From assembly GCA_029857855.1 (NCBI GenBank), contig JAOUGG010000104.1:1-7423 (forward strand): a stretch of 7,423 nt of DNA. The letters are read 5' to 3'. Each line of letters starts with the position of its first letter. The first letter of the stretch is position 1. Positions 1 to 5,368 of the stretch are shown in pieces. Source of the stretch: Acidimicrobiia bacterium (lineage in GTDB: Bacteria; Actinomycetota; Acidimicrobiia; Acidimicrobiales; SZUA-35). The translations under genes were made by a program, and so were the position numbers. The notes under the pieces are model-generated. The model did not search any database. It worked only from the letters and a program-made list of their open reading frames with translations, and was not told the origin of the DNA.

Positions 1-314
1 GACGGGCTCGGTTCGGTGGGCGGGGTCAGTTGGAGCGGCTCGATGAAGTCCGATCGGGCCAGGGCGTCGAGGGCCTTGCCGTACGACGGCCACTGCCGAA
101 CGTCGATGTCGAGGTTGTCGAACGCGGCCCGGGCGGAATCGAAGTGTTCGAGATTGTCGACGAGGCGAACCAGCTCGGGGGAGCGGAGGAAGTTCAGTTT
201 CCGGTTGCCGTAGTGGTAAGCCAGCGCACCGAACGGTTCCGGTCGCAGCGCCACCCGCCGGTGAAGCCGCCATCGCCCGGTTGTGGGGTCGCTGGGCTGC
301 GGGTCAGTAGACAC
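1..314 (-). CDS. mftB: MftB, mycofactocin peptide chaperone (3' end cut by window edge)
   Basis: Small RiPP-recognition protein that binds the MftA precursor and presents it to the radical SAM enzyme MftC. Translating the minus strand from the GTG at 314-312 gives 104 codons with no stop before the window edge. Residues about 14-45 read WRLHRRVALRPEPFGALAYH followed by YGNRKLNFLRSPELV, which matches the conserved MftB core (RPEPFGAL.YH.G.RKL.FL). Family members are about 90-110 aa, so only the last few residues are missing. The start lies inside the end of mftA (11-nt overlap, one frame shifted), and I see no Shine-Dalgarno sequence close to it, so translational coupling to mftA is likely. 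An in-frame ATG is absent, which is why the gene is easily overlooked. The next gene leftward should be mftC. Identification rests on remembered family sequence plus the adjacent mftA. Confidence 0.92.
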   Translation of the reverse strand, partial: MSTDPQPSDPTTGRWRLHRRVALRPEPFGALAYHYGNRKLNFLRSPELVRLVDNLEHFDSARAAFDNLDIDVRQWPSYGKALDALARSDFIEPLQLTPPTEPSP

Positions 315-453
315 CGCACATGCCGTCGATGGAGATCTCCTCCACAAGCAGATCTTCTACAACGAGCTCCTGATCGGCAGATTCGACCGGCGTGTCGTCG
401 GGTTCGGAAAGGTGCTGGTCGACGGCGGGTGACGGGGAGACTGGTTCAGACAC
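304..453 (-). CDS. mftA: MftA, mycofactocin precursor peptide
   Basis: Ribosomally made precursor of the redox cofactor mycofactocin. The 49-aa product has an acidic leader (EPDDTPVESADQELVVEDLL) and ends in SIDGMCGVY, the diagnostic C-terminus of the family. In the known pathway MftC, with MftB, oxidatively decarboxylates and crosslinks the terminal Val48-Tyr49; MftE releases the residue pair, MftD oxidises it and MftF glycosylates it. I chose the GTG at 453 because an AAGGA lies 9 nt upstream (463-467) and the resulting length and acidic leader fit the family. A TTG at 501 would give a 65-aa form with an arginine-rich extension unlike MftA leaders, so I reject it. mftB follows with an 11-nt overlap. 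The gene directly upstream is a dehydrogenase, whereas the regulator mftR is often found at this place. Confidence 0.95.
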   Translation of the reverse strand: MSEPVSPSPAVDQHLSEPDDTPVESADQELVVEDLLVEEISIDGMCGVY

Positions 454-462
454 GAGGCGACG

Positions 463-467
463 TCCTT
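463..467 (-). promoter_or_regulatory. Shine-Dalgarno of mftA
   Basis: The minus strand reads AAGGA 9 nt before the GTG at 453. This decides the mftA start in favour of the 49-aa form over the TTG-initiated 65-aa form. Confidence 0.7.
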
Positions 468-556
468 GAGCCGGGATCCGGATCCTGCTGACCCGGATCA
501 ATGGCGATCATCGTAGCCGGTGCCGTCGAGCCGGTGGGAGCCGGGGATCCGATCGG
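468..556. repeat. Imperfect direct repeat around the mftA upstream region
   Basis: GAGCCGGGATCCGGATCC (468-485) and GAGCCGGGGATCCGATCGG (538-556) are near-identical and lie about 70 bp apart, one touching the mftA Shine-Dalgarno and one just after the dehydrogenase stop codon. The first contains the perfect palindrome GGATCCGGATCC (474-485). The possible -10 box sits between the copies. They could be operator half-sites for a regulator, or simple GATC-rich similarity; no other evidence separates these. Confidence 0.35.
510..515 (-). promoter_or_regulatory. Possible -10 box upstream of mftA
   Basis: The minus strand has TACGAT (TANNNT type) at 515-510, which would start a transcript near 502 with a leader of about 50 nt carrying the mftA Shine-Dalgarno. 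No recognisable -35 box precedes it. mftA could instead be read through from the dehydrogenase gene 106 nt upstream. Confidence 0.3.
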
Positions 557-559
557 CCG

Positions 560-1723
560 TCAGCGGAGGTCGAAACAGACCTTGATGGAACCTCGGGGTC
601 CGGCCTGCGCCGCCTGCTCCAGCGCCTCGGTGTAGCGGTCGAGATCAAAGCGGTCGGTCACCATCCGACCGAGGTCGGCGGCCTCGACCAGCTCGGTGGC
701 CATGTCGAACGTCCGGCGGCGGGTGCCATCGGCCAGCTCCTCGGTGCCGTAGGTGTAGGCGCCTACCAGCTCGGTTTCCCGGTGCCACAATGCCGTGAGG
801 TCGATCGAAACCTTGCCCGGCATCCCGACCAGTACGACCCGGCCACGGGGCCGGGCGGTGCCGATGGCGGCATCGACGGTGGCCGCGGTGCCGACCGCGT
901 CGATCAGGACGTCGGCGCCGCCGGAGAGGTCGTCGCCGATCATGAAGCTCCCCGACGCCCGTCGAACCGCCCGTTGCAGTTCACGGGGATCAACCACGAG
1001 GTCCGCCCCAAGGTCGCGGGCCATGGCCTTCTGCTCGGGATATTTGGCTCCGACGATCACGGTGCCGGGGCGGGTGAAGTGGCGGACGGCGGCCAGGGTG
1101 GTCAGCCCCATCGTCCCGGCGCCGATGATGGCCACGATCGCGCCGTCGGTGACACCGGCTTTGACGGCGGCGTGGACGCCGACGGCCGTCGGTTCGATCA
1201 TGACGGCCGCTTCGTCGCTCAGGTGATCCGGAACCCGGTGGAGCTGCGACTCATGGGCAACGAATTCGCTCGACCAGCCACCGCCGGTCGATGCGCAGTA
1301 GCCGGTCTGGATTCCCGGTTCGAGATCGCCGCTGACCAGATGGCGGTAGTCGGTGCCGTCGCCCGGAGCGGCGCCGGCGAATGGGGCGTCGAAGCCCCGA
1401 GCCTGGTGGCCGAGTACCGGCTCGACGACGACGCGGGAGCCGTCTTCGACGCGGCCGACGACCTCGTGACCGGGCACGAACGGGAACGAAACCCAGGGCT
1501 CGAAGTAGCGGGACGACTTTCCGTCGACCGTGGCCAGGTCGGAGCCACAGATGCCGCTCAACAGGGTGGTCACCCGCTGCCAGCCCTCGGCGGGCAGGTC
1601 GAACGGCTCCCGCTCGATCAGATGGAGCGGACCGGTTCCGGCTCCGCTGCCCGGCCGCAGGCGCGACGACAGTGCCGCCGCCGCGAAACGGACCTCGTTG
1701 CGGGTGAACTCGAGCGCCTTCAC
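560..1723 (-). CDS. Zinc-type MDR alcohol dehydrogenase, upstream of mftAB
   Basis: A 387-aa medium-chain dehydrogenase/reductase, expected to oxidise an alcohol or polyol with NAD(P); the substrate cannot be told. N-terminal GroES-like domain: GICGSD at 57-62 (catalytic zinc ligand C59), GHE at 85-87, EP at 177-178. Rossmann domain from about 194, with GAGTMG at 201-206. The lobe at about 103-130, which in many relatives binds a structural zinc through four cysteines, has none here: the stretch LGHQARGFDAPFAGAAPGDG is followed by TDYRHL. The start is the GTG at 1723 (MKALEF, a typical MDR N-terminus), preceded by a leaderless-type -10 box; an upstream ATG at 1810 adds 29 residues that look like untranslated DNA. 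It is co-directional with mftA, 106 nt away, so it may use or supply electrons to mycofactocin, but that link is inference from position. Confidence 0.9.
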   Translation of the reverse strand: MKALEFTRNEVRFAAAALSSRLRPGSGAGTGPLHLIEREPFDLPAEGWQRVTTLLSGICGSDLATVDGKSSRYFEPWVSFPFVPGHEVVGRVEDGSRVVVEPVLGHQARGFDAPFAGAAPGDGTDYRHLVSGDLEPGIQTGYCASTGGGWSSEFVAHESQLHRVPDHLSDEAAVMIEPTAVGVHAAVKAGVTDGAIVAIIGAGTMGLTTLAAVRHFTRPGTVIVGAKYPEQKAMARDLGADLVVDPRELQRAVRRASGSFMIGDDLSGGADVLIDAVGTAATVDAAIGTARPRGRVVLVGMPGKVSIDLTALWHRETELVGAYTYGTEELADGTRRRTFDMATELVEAADLGRMVTDRFDLDRYTEALEQAAQAGPRGSIKVCFDLR

Positions 1724-1730
1724 CCCCGCA

Positions 1731-1736
1731 ACGCTA
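1731..1736 (-). promoter_or_regulatory. Leaderless-type -10 box of the dehydrogenase gene
   Basis: The minus strand carries TAGCGT ending 7 nt before the GTG at 1723, the spacing expected when transcription begins at the start codon. No good Shine-Dalgarno is present, only a G-run abutting the start. No clear TTGACA-like -35 is seen. A short inverted repeat, GCCTG/CAGGC (1739-1743 and 1749-1753), lies just upstream. Confidence 0.5.
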
Positions 1737-1806
1737 GCGCCTGATCGCCAGGCCCGTCGGCATCGGGTGAGAGGATCGGTCTCAGGCCTTCCGTGCCGAA
1801 AAGCGC

Positions 1807-1848
1807 CCAAAAACCGGCCATTCCGGCGGTCGTGGGGTGCGGTTTTGG
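1807..1848. repeat. Inverted repeat in the divergent promoter spacer
   Basis: CCAAAAACCG (1807-1816) pairs with CGGTTTTGG (1840-1848) with one bulged A, and a smaller CCGG/CCGG pairing lies between the arms. It lies in the 189-bp spacer between the dehydrogenase and the four-cysteine gene. It could be a binding site for a shared regulator; nothing else in the spacer (1724-1912) is recognisable except the two -10 boxes. Confidence 0.35.
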
Positions 1849-1899
1849 TGGTCCACAGCCGCCGGTTGGGGGGCGGCGTTCGATGTCACAGGCCCTGAC

Positions 1900-1905
1900 T
1901 AGGTT
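1900..1905 (+). promoter_or_regulatory. Leaderless-type -10 box of the four-cysteine gene operon
   Basis: TAGGTT ends 7 nt before the ATG at 1913. There is no Shine-Dalgarno upstream of that ATG. The spacing equals that of the divergent dehydrogenase promoter. This probably drives the operon 1913-4635. Confidence 0.55.
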
Positions 1906-1912
1906 TTCTCCC

Positions 1913-2146
1913 ATGACGTTAACCATCGATTGCGGGACCTGCTCCCGCTCGGGAACCGCCACCTGCCAGGATTGTGTGGTCACCTTCATCATCGGTCGGG
2001 AGCCAGACGATGCCGTCATCGTCGATGCCGCCGAGTTCGCCGCCGTCCGGCGGCTCCAGCGGGCGGGGTTGGTACCCGATCTGTTGCACGACGACGGTCG
2101 AAGAGATGATCAGGCCGTGGCCCGAGACGTCGCCACCGGAGGTTGA
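1913..2146 (+). CDS. Small four-cysteine protein, unknown function
   Basis: A 77-aa protein of unknown function. Its N-terminal third has two CxxC pairs (C7-C10 and C18-C21, as CGTC...CQDC) seven residues apart, which suggests a small zinc ribbon or knuckle; no iron-sulfur pattern is evident. The middle (about 33-55, DAVIVDAAEFAAVRRLQRAG) looks like a strand and an amphipathic helix, and the C-terminus is charged and probably flexible. No signal peptide or membrane segment is seen. I recall similar short proteins in other Actinobacteria but no assigned function. The ATG at 1913 is chosen because the cysteine module begins at once and a leaderless -10 box sits 7 nt upstream; an ATG at 1793 would add 40 residues of low plausibility. 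queG follows after 66 nt on the same strand. Confidence 0.75.
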   Translation: MTLTIDCGTCSRSGTATCQDCVVTFIIGREPDDAVIVDAAEFAAVRRLQRAGLVPDLLHDDGRRDDQAVARDVATGG

Positions 2147-2212
2147 ACCGCGGGCCGGGCCGGGCAAGGAACGAGGGGATTCCGGTAGGCACAGCCACTT
2201 CGGCCGGGCACG

Positions 2213-3445
2213 ATGGACCCCATGGCCACCGAGTCCGGTCAGCGAGCAGTGCATGGAGAGGTGGGGGAGGAGATCTCGTCCGACGAGCTCTGCCAGCGCG
2301 GTCGTGAACTCGGGTTGGCCGCGGTCGGCGTGGCCCCGGCCGAGGTGGCCGAGCCCGCCCGCAGTGTTCTGACGCTCCGCAAGCAGGCTGGTCTCGCCGG
2401 CGACATGCAGTTCACGTATCGCAATCCGGAGCGCTCCACGGATCCGCAGCACCGCATGCCGTCGGCTCGATCGATCATCGTCGCCGCCCTGTCCTACGAG
2501 ACGGTCGGCCGAGAACAGTCGGAGCAGCCAGCCGGGCCGGAGACCGCCGGCCGGATCGCCCGCTACACATGGCGCGACCACTACGCCCGCCTGGCCGACC
2601 TGCTCGCCGACCTCGCCAGACCGCTCACCGAGGCCGGGTACCGGTGCCAGATCCTGATGGATACCAACCACCTGGTCGACCGTCATGTCGCCTGGCGAGC
2701 CGGTATCGGCTGGTACGGCAAGAACGCCAACCTTCTCATTCCCGGGTTCGGAAGCTGGTTCGTCCTGGGGTCGATTCTGACCGAAGCGCCTCTCGAACCA
2801 ACCGGCCGTCCACTCGACGACGGTTGCGGATCCTGCCAACGGTGTATCGACGACTGCCCGACTGCGGCCATCGTCGCCCCCGGCGTCGTCGATGCCCGAC
2901 GCTGCATCGCCTGGCTGGTCCAGGCCGGAGGTGGGATTCCATCCGAGTTCCGTGTCGCCGTCGGAGACCGGATCTACGGCTGCGACGACTGCCAGGAGGT
3001 CTGCCCGCCGAACCGTACCGGCCCACCGATGCCGGCCGCAGCCGAACCCCGGGTCGACCTGGGATGGGTCCTGTCGGCAGCAGACGACGCCATCCTGGAA
3101 CGGCTCGGACGGTGGTACATCGCCGATCGAAATGTTGACGTGATCCGCCGGACCGCCCTCGTCGTGCTCGGCAACACGGCTGAACCGTCATGGGGTCGGA
3201 CCTTCGTCGCCGAACTGGTGAACCGCCACCTGGCCGCCGACGACGAAGTGGTGCGCAACCATGCGGTGTGGGCGGCCCGTCGACTCGGTCTCGACAGCGG
3301 GGTGGTGGAGCTGCCGCAGTGCTGCACCCGAGCCGCCGCCGCAGGGCACGGGGCCGGCGACTCCTGTGCCGATCCCGAACTACACCGGGAGTTGACCGAA
3401 CCGGTCGAACGTCGGGTCGACCCGCAGGCCTGGGTGGCCTCGTGA
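2213..3445 (+). CDS. queG: Epoxyqueuosine reductase QueG
   Basis: Cobalamin-dependent iron-sulfur enzyme that reduces epoxyqueuosine to queuosine at the wobble base of GUN-decoding tRNAs, in the cytoplasm. The 410-aa product shows the N-terminal ELGLAAVGVAPAE motif (32-44), the catalytic-Asp region ILMDTNHLVDRHVAWRAGIG with D150, then GWYGKNANLLI (166-176). A two-cluster ferredoxin module follows: CGSCQRCIDDCP (205-216), C231 and CDDCQEVCP (257-265). Residues about 290-360 are helical HEAT-like repeats, as in longer QueG proteins. The 50-residue tail adds C370, C371 and C385 and is unlike anything I recognise. Family members are about 310-390 aa. The start is uncertain: ATG at 2213 or 2222, neither with a good ribosome site. 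No other queuosine gene is in the window. The stop overlaps the next gene's start as GTGA. Confidence 0.93.
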   Translation: MDPMATESGQRAVHGEVGEEISSDELCQRGRELGLAAVGVAPAEVAEPARSVLTLRKQAGLAGDMQFTYRNPERSTDPQHRMPSARSIIVAALSYETVGREQSEQPAGPETAGRIARYTWRDHYARLADLLADLARPLTEAGYRCQILMDTNHLVDRHVAWRAGIGWYGKNANLLIPGFGSWFVLGSILTEAPLEPTGRPLDDGCGSCQRCIDDCPTAAIVAPGVVDARRCIAWLVQAGGGIPSEFRVAVGDRIYGCDDCQEVCPPNRTGPPMPAAAEPRVDLGWVLSAADDAILERLGRWYIADRNVDVIRRTALVVLGNTAEPSWGRTFVAELVNRHLAADDEVVRNHAVWAARRLGLDSGVVELPQCCTRAAAAGHGAGDSCADPELHRELTEPVERRVDPQAWVAS

Positions 3446-4635
3446 CCGCCGACGTCGGGTCGCGCCGCCACCTGCTGGTCACCAACGACTTTCCCCCCAA
3501 AGTCGGCGGGATCCAGAATTACCTGTGGGAGTTGTGGCGCCGTCTCCCACCTGAGCAGTCCACCGTCTACACGACCCCGTATCCCGGCAGCGACGCCTTC
3601 GATGCCGGGCAGCGCTTCGCCGTTCATCGATGTCCCGAGCCGTTCCTCATTCCGTACCCCTGGCTCCCGCGCCGCATCGATGGGCTCGCTCGTCGCACCG
3701 ACAGCGAACTGGTGATCCTTGATCCGGCCATCCCGCTTGGGGCCATCGGGCCCGGGCTGGAGCAGCCGACGGCGGTGATCCTCCACGGCGCCGAGGTCAC
3801 CATTCCCGGTCGGGTGCCGATCCTGCGGTCGGTCATGGCCCGCACGCTGCGTGCCTCATCGCTGGTCATCGCCGCCGGCCGGTATCCGCTGGCCGAGGCC
3901 GAACGTTGCGCCGGTCGAACCCTGCCCTCGGTCGTCATCCCGCCAGGAGTCGACACCGAACGCTTCACGCCACTCGACGAGGATCGACGGCGAGCGGTGC
4001 GAACCCGTTGGGGCGTGTCCGGCGATGATTTCCTGATCGCCTCGGTCAACCGGCTCGTTCCCCGGAAGGGAATGGATCGGCTGATCGATGCCGTGGCCCT
4101 GGTCGGCGATCGGGAGGTGGCCGGTCCCGCTCGCAACGGATCGGGTCGGGTTCGGGCGGTGGTGGCGGGTCGCGGTCGGGAGTCGGGCCGCCTGCAACGC
4201 CGGGTCGATCGGTTGCGGGTACCGGTGCAACTGCCCGGTCGGCTGTCCGACGACGACGTGGCCGATCTCTATGGCGCTGCCGACCTCATGGTCATGCCCT
4301 GCAACAGCCGCTGGTTCGGACTCGAGCAGGAGGGCTTCGGGATCGCCTTCCTCGAGGCGGCGGCAGCAGGTGTCGCCCAGATCGCCGGTCGTTCAGGGGG
4401 AGCCCACGAGGCGGTCGAGCACGGCGTGACCGGGCTGGTTCTCGACGACCCCGACGATGTGCGGGCCCTGGCCACGGCGATCGGTCGGCTGATCGATCGG
4501 CCCGACGAGCGAACCTGTATGGGCCACGCCGCCCGCCGGCGGGCCGTCGACCAGTTCGACTACGACAAGCTGGCCCTCCGCCTGGCCCGGGCGTTGGACG
4601 ACTGCGAACTGATCACGTCGGATTCTCGTTCGTGA
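3442..4635 (+). CDS. GT4 glycosyltransferase, PimB'-like mannosyltransferase
   Basis: A 397-aa GT-B fold, retaining glycosyltransferase of family GT4. It resembles PimB' (Rv2188c), which adds the second mannose to phosphatidyl-inositol mannoside at the inner face of the membrane. N-terminal domain: LLVTNDFPPKVGGIQNYL (11-28) and the probable catalytic H115 in ILHGAE. C-terminal nucleotide-sugar domain: RLVPRKG (204-210, phosphate-binding Arg/Lys) and QEGFGIAFLEAAAAG (296-310), with the E-x7-E pair E297 and E305. PimB' proteins have the same blocks (NDFPP..GGIQ, RLVPRKGQD, EGLGIVFLEA). The start is the GTG at 3442, which overlaps the queG stop by 4 nt, the usual sign of coupled translation; an ATG at 3190 would add 84 arginine-rich residues antithetical to the fold. 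No membrane segment is seen. Family is secure; acceptor and sugar are inference, helped by the START-like gene downstream. Confidence 0.88.
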   Translation: MTADVGSRRHLLVTNDFPPKVGGIQNYLWELWRRLPPEQSTVYTTPYPGSDAFDAGQRFAVHRCPEPFLIPYPWLPRRIDGLARRTDSELVILDPAIPLGAIGPGLEQPTAVILHGAEVTIPGRVPILRSVMARTLRASSLVIAAGRYPLAEAERCAGRTLPSVVIPPGVDTERFTPLDEDRRRAVRTRWGVSGDDFLIASVNRLVPRKGMDRLIDAVALVGDREVAGPARNGSGRVRAVVAGRGRESGRLQRRVDRLRVPVQLPGRLSDDDVADLYGAADLMVMPCNSRWFGLEQEGFGIAFLEAAAAGVAQIAGRSGGAHEAVEHGVTGLVLDDPDDVRALATAIGRLIDRPDERTCMGHAARRRAVDQFDYDKLALRLARALDDCELITSDSRS

Positions 4636-4695
4636 GCGGACGCGGTCGGGGGCGGATGGCACCGACCCCACTGAATCAGCCAGTGCAGGTGGCAC

Positions 4696-4715
4696 ACACC
4701 GCCGCGGTGTAAGAT
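4696..4715 (+). promoter_or_regulatory. -10 box and overlapping operator-like palindrome
   Basis: TAAGAT (4710-4715) ends 8 nt before the ATG at 4724, a leaderless arrangement. A 15-bp palindrome, ACACCGC-C-GCGGTGT (4696-4710), fills the region just upstream and shares its last T with the -10 box. Protein bound there would block polymerase, so this looks like a repressor site. No clear -35 box is visible. Confidence 0.55.
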
Positions 4716-4723
4716 CAGTGGCG

Positions 4724-5209
4724 ATGTCGGATCGTACAATCAGCTCAATCGAGCGTCGTGCCGCCTCCACCACCGTGCAGGCCACCGTCGAGCAGTGTTA
4801 CGCCGTCGGAGTGGACGTGGTGTCGTACCCGAAATGGATCGAGAGCCTGCAACTCGTCGAGATCGAATCGACCGACGCCGACGGCAACCCGGCCCGCGTT
4901 CGATTCGAGGCGTCCGGGCTCGGCCGCCGATCGTCCTACGTGCTGGCCTACGATCTGACCGAACAGCCGGCGGTGCTTGGTTGGACGCTGGTGAGCGGCG
5001 ATCTCGCCCGGGCCATCGAAGGGGCCTACCGTTTTTCCGACGTCACCGAGGTCGAGGGCGCCCCCATCACCCGAGTCGACTACGAACTCTCGATCGATCT
5101 CGCCGTCCCGCTACCGGGGTTCGTGAAGCGGCGGGCGGAGGACAAGATCATGGAAGCCGCACTGCGACGCTTCAAGATGGAGGTCGAACGCGTCGCCGTC
5201 GGCGGGTGA
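4724..5209 (+). CDS. SRPBCC/START-like (polyketide cyclase-type) protein
   Basis: A 161-aa single-domain protein of the SRPBCC helix-grip fold, which binds lipids or other hydrophobic ligands; members are often named polyketide cyclase/dehydrase or lipid transport. Typical blocks are VSYPKWIESLQLVEI (33-47), GNPARVRFEA (54-63), the WTLVSGD strand (87-93), EGAYRFSDV (99-107), and the C-terminal helix beginning VPLPGFVKRRAEDKI (128-142). No signal peptide is present. The mycobacterial protein TB16.3 (Rv2185c), encoded near pimB', is of this type, so the neighbouring GT4 gene supports a role linked to envelope lipids, but no ligand is known. Start: ATG 4724 fits the -10 box 8 nt upstream; the in-frame GTG at 4718 would lie too close to that box. 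Its stop is one base from the first 13-nt repeat. Confidence 0.85.
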   Translation: MSDRTISSIERRAASTTVQATVEQCYAVGVDVVSYPKWIESLQLVEIESTDADGNPARVRFEASGLGRRSSYVLAYDLTEQPAVLGWTLVSGDLARAIEGAYRFSDVTEVEGAPITRVDYELSIDLAVPLPGFVKRRAEDKIMEAALRRFKMEVERVAVGG

Positions 5210-5222
5210 ACGAAGGAACCTG
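5210..5222 (+). repeat. ACGAAGGAACCTG repeat, copy 1
   Basis: Begins at the base right after the TGA of the START-like gene. Identical over 13 nt to copy 2, exactly 100 bp downstream, and complementary over 12 nt to the inverted copy at 5372-5383. Confidence 0.85.
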
Positions 5223-5280
5223 GTGCGACGGGACGGAGCCCGTCGCCTCGAGTTTCGGCTATCGAGGGCCGAAACTCCAG
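5220..5280 (+). other. Tandem hairpins, possible structured RNA or terminator
   Basis: Hairpin 1: GCGACGGG (5225-5232) pairs with CCCGTCGC (5239-5246), loop of 6. Hairpin 2: GAGTTTCGGC (5250-5259) pairs with GCCGAAACTC (5268-5277), loop of 8. CTGG (5220-5223) can pair with CCAG (5277-5280), closing both into a three-way junction. A competing helix, CCTCGA (5246-5251) with TCGAGG (5262-5267), would break hairpin 2. No U-run follows, so an ordinary intrinsic terminator is only partly supported; U-less terminators do occur in Actinobacteria. A riboregulatory element for the downstream gene is the alternative. Confidence 0.5.
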
Positions 5281-5309
5281 AACCTGCCCCGGAGCTGAGA
5301 TCCTCATTC

Positions 5310-5322
5310 ACGAAGGAACCTG
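5310..5322 (+). repeat. ACGAAGGAACCTG repeat, copy 2
   Basis: Identical to copy 1 over 13 nt. It could form a 12-bp stem with the inverted copy at 5372-5383, with a 49-nt loop holding the probable promoter and the start codon of the next gene. Confidence 0.85.
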
Positions 5323-5333
5323 ACCACTATTTC

Positions 5334-5362
5334 TTGAGTTGGGTCCGAAACCGGTCGATTAG
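5334..5362 (+). promoter_or_regulatory. Candidate promoter of the SMC-like gene
   Basis: TTGAGT (5334-5339) and GATTAG (5357-5362) are separated by 17 nt, and the -10-like box ends 6 nt before the ATG at 5369, so transcription would begin at about the start codon. The stretch 5323-5368 is noticeably richer in A and T than its surroundings. The -10 match is weak. Confidence 0.4.
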
Positions 5363-5368
5363 TAGCCC

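Noticed and set aside
30..491. Plus-strand 153-aa frame across mftA and mftB
   Set aside because: Arginine-rich antisense shadow; the minus strand encodes recognisable MftA and MftB over the same bases.
304..501. 65-aa TTG-started form of MftA
   Set aside because: The GTG at 453 has a well-placed AAGGA site and gives a typical acidic leader; the extra 16 residues look like the untranslated leader.
782..1744. Plus-strand open frame of 320 aa opposite the dehydrogenase
   Set aside because: It is the antisense shadow of the MDR gene, whose motifs are unmistakable; its translation is low-complexity Gly/Asp/Arg with no family resemblance.
1919..2839. Minus-strand open frame of 306 aa across the four-cysteine gene and queG
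   Set aside because: It lies opposite clear QueG motifs and shows no domain of its own; long antisense frames are common in high-GC DNA.
3190..3441. 84-residue N-terminal extension of the glycosyltransferase
   Set aside because: It lies wholly within queG in another frame, is arginine-rich, and the GT4 fold begins right after the GTG at 3442.
4636..4695. Terminator after the glycosyltransferase gene
   Set aside because: GGTCGG and CCGACC can pair over 6 bp, but the loop is long (12 nt) and no U-run follows, so the support is too thin.
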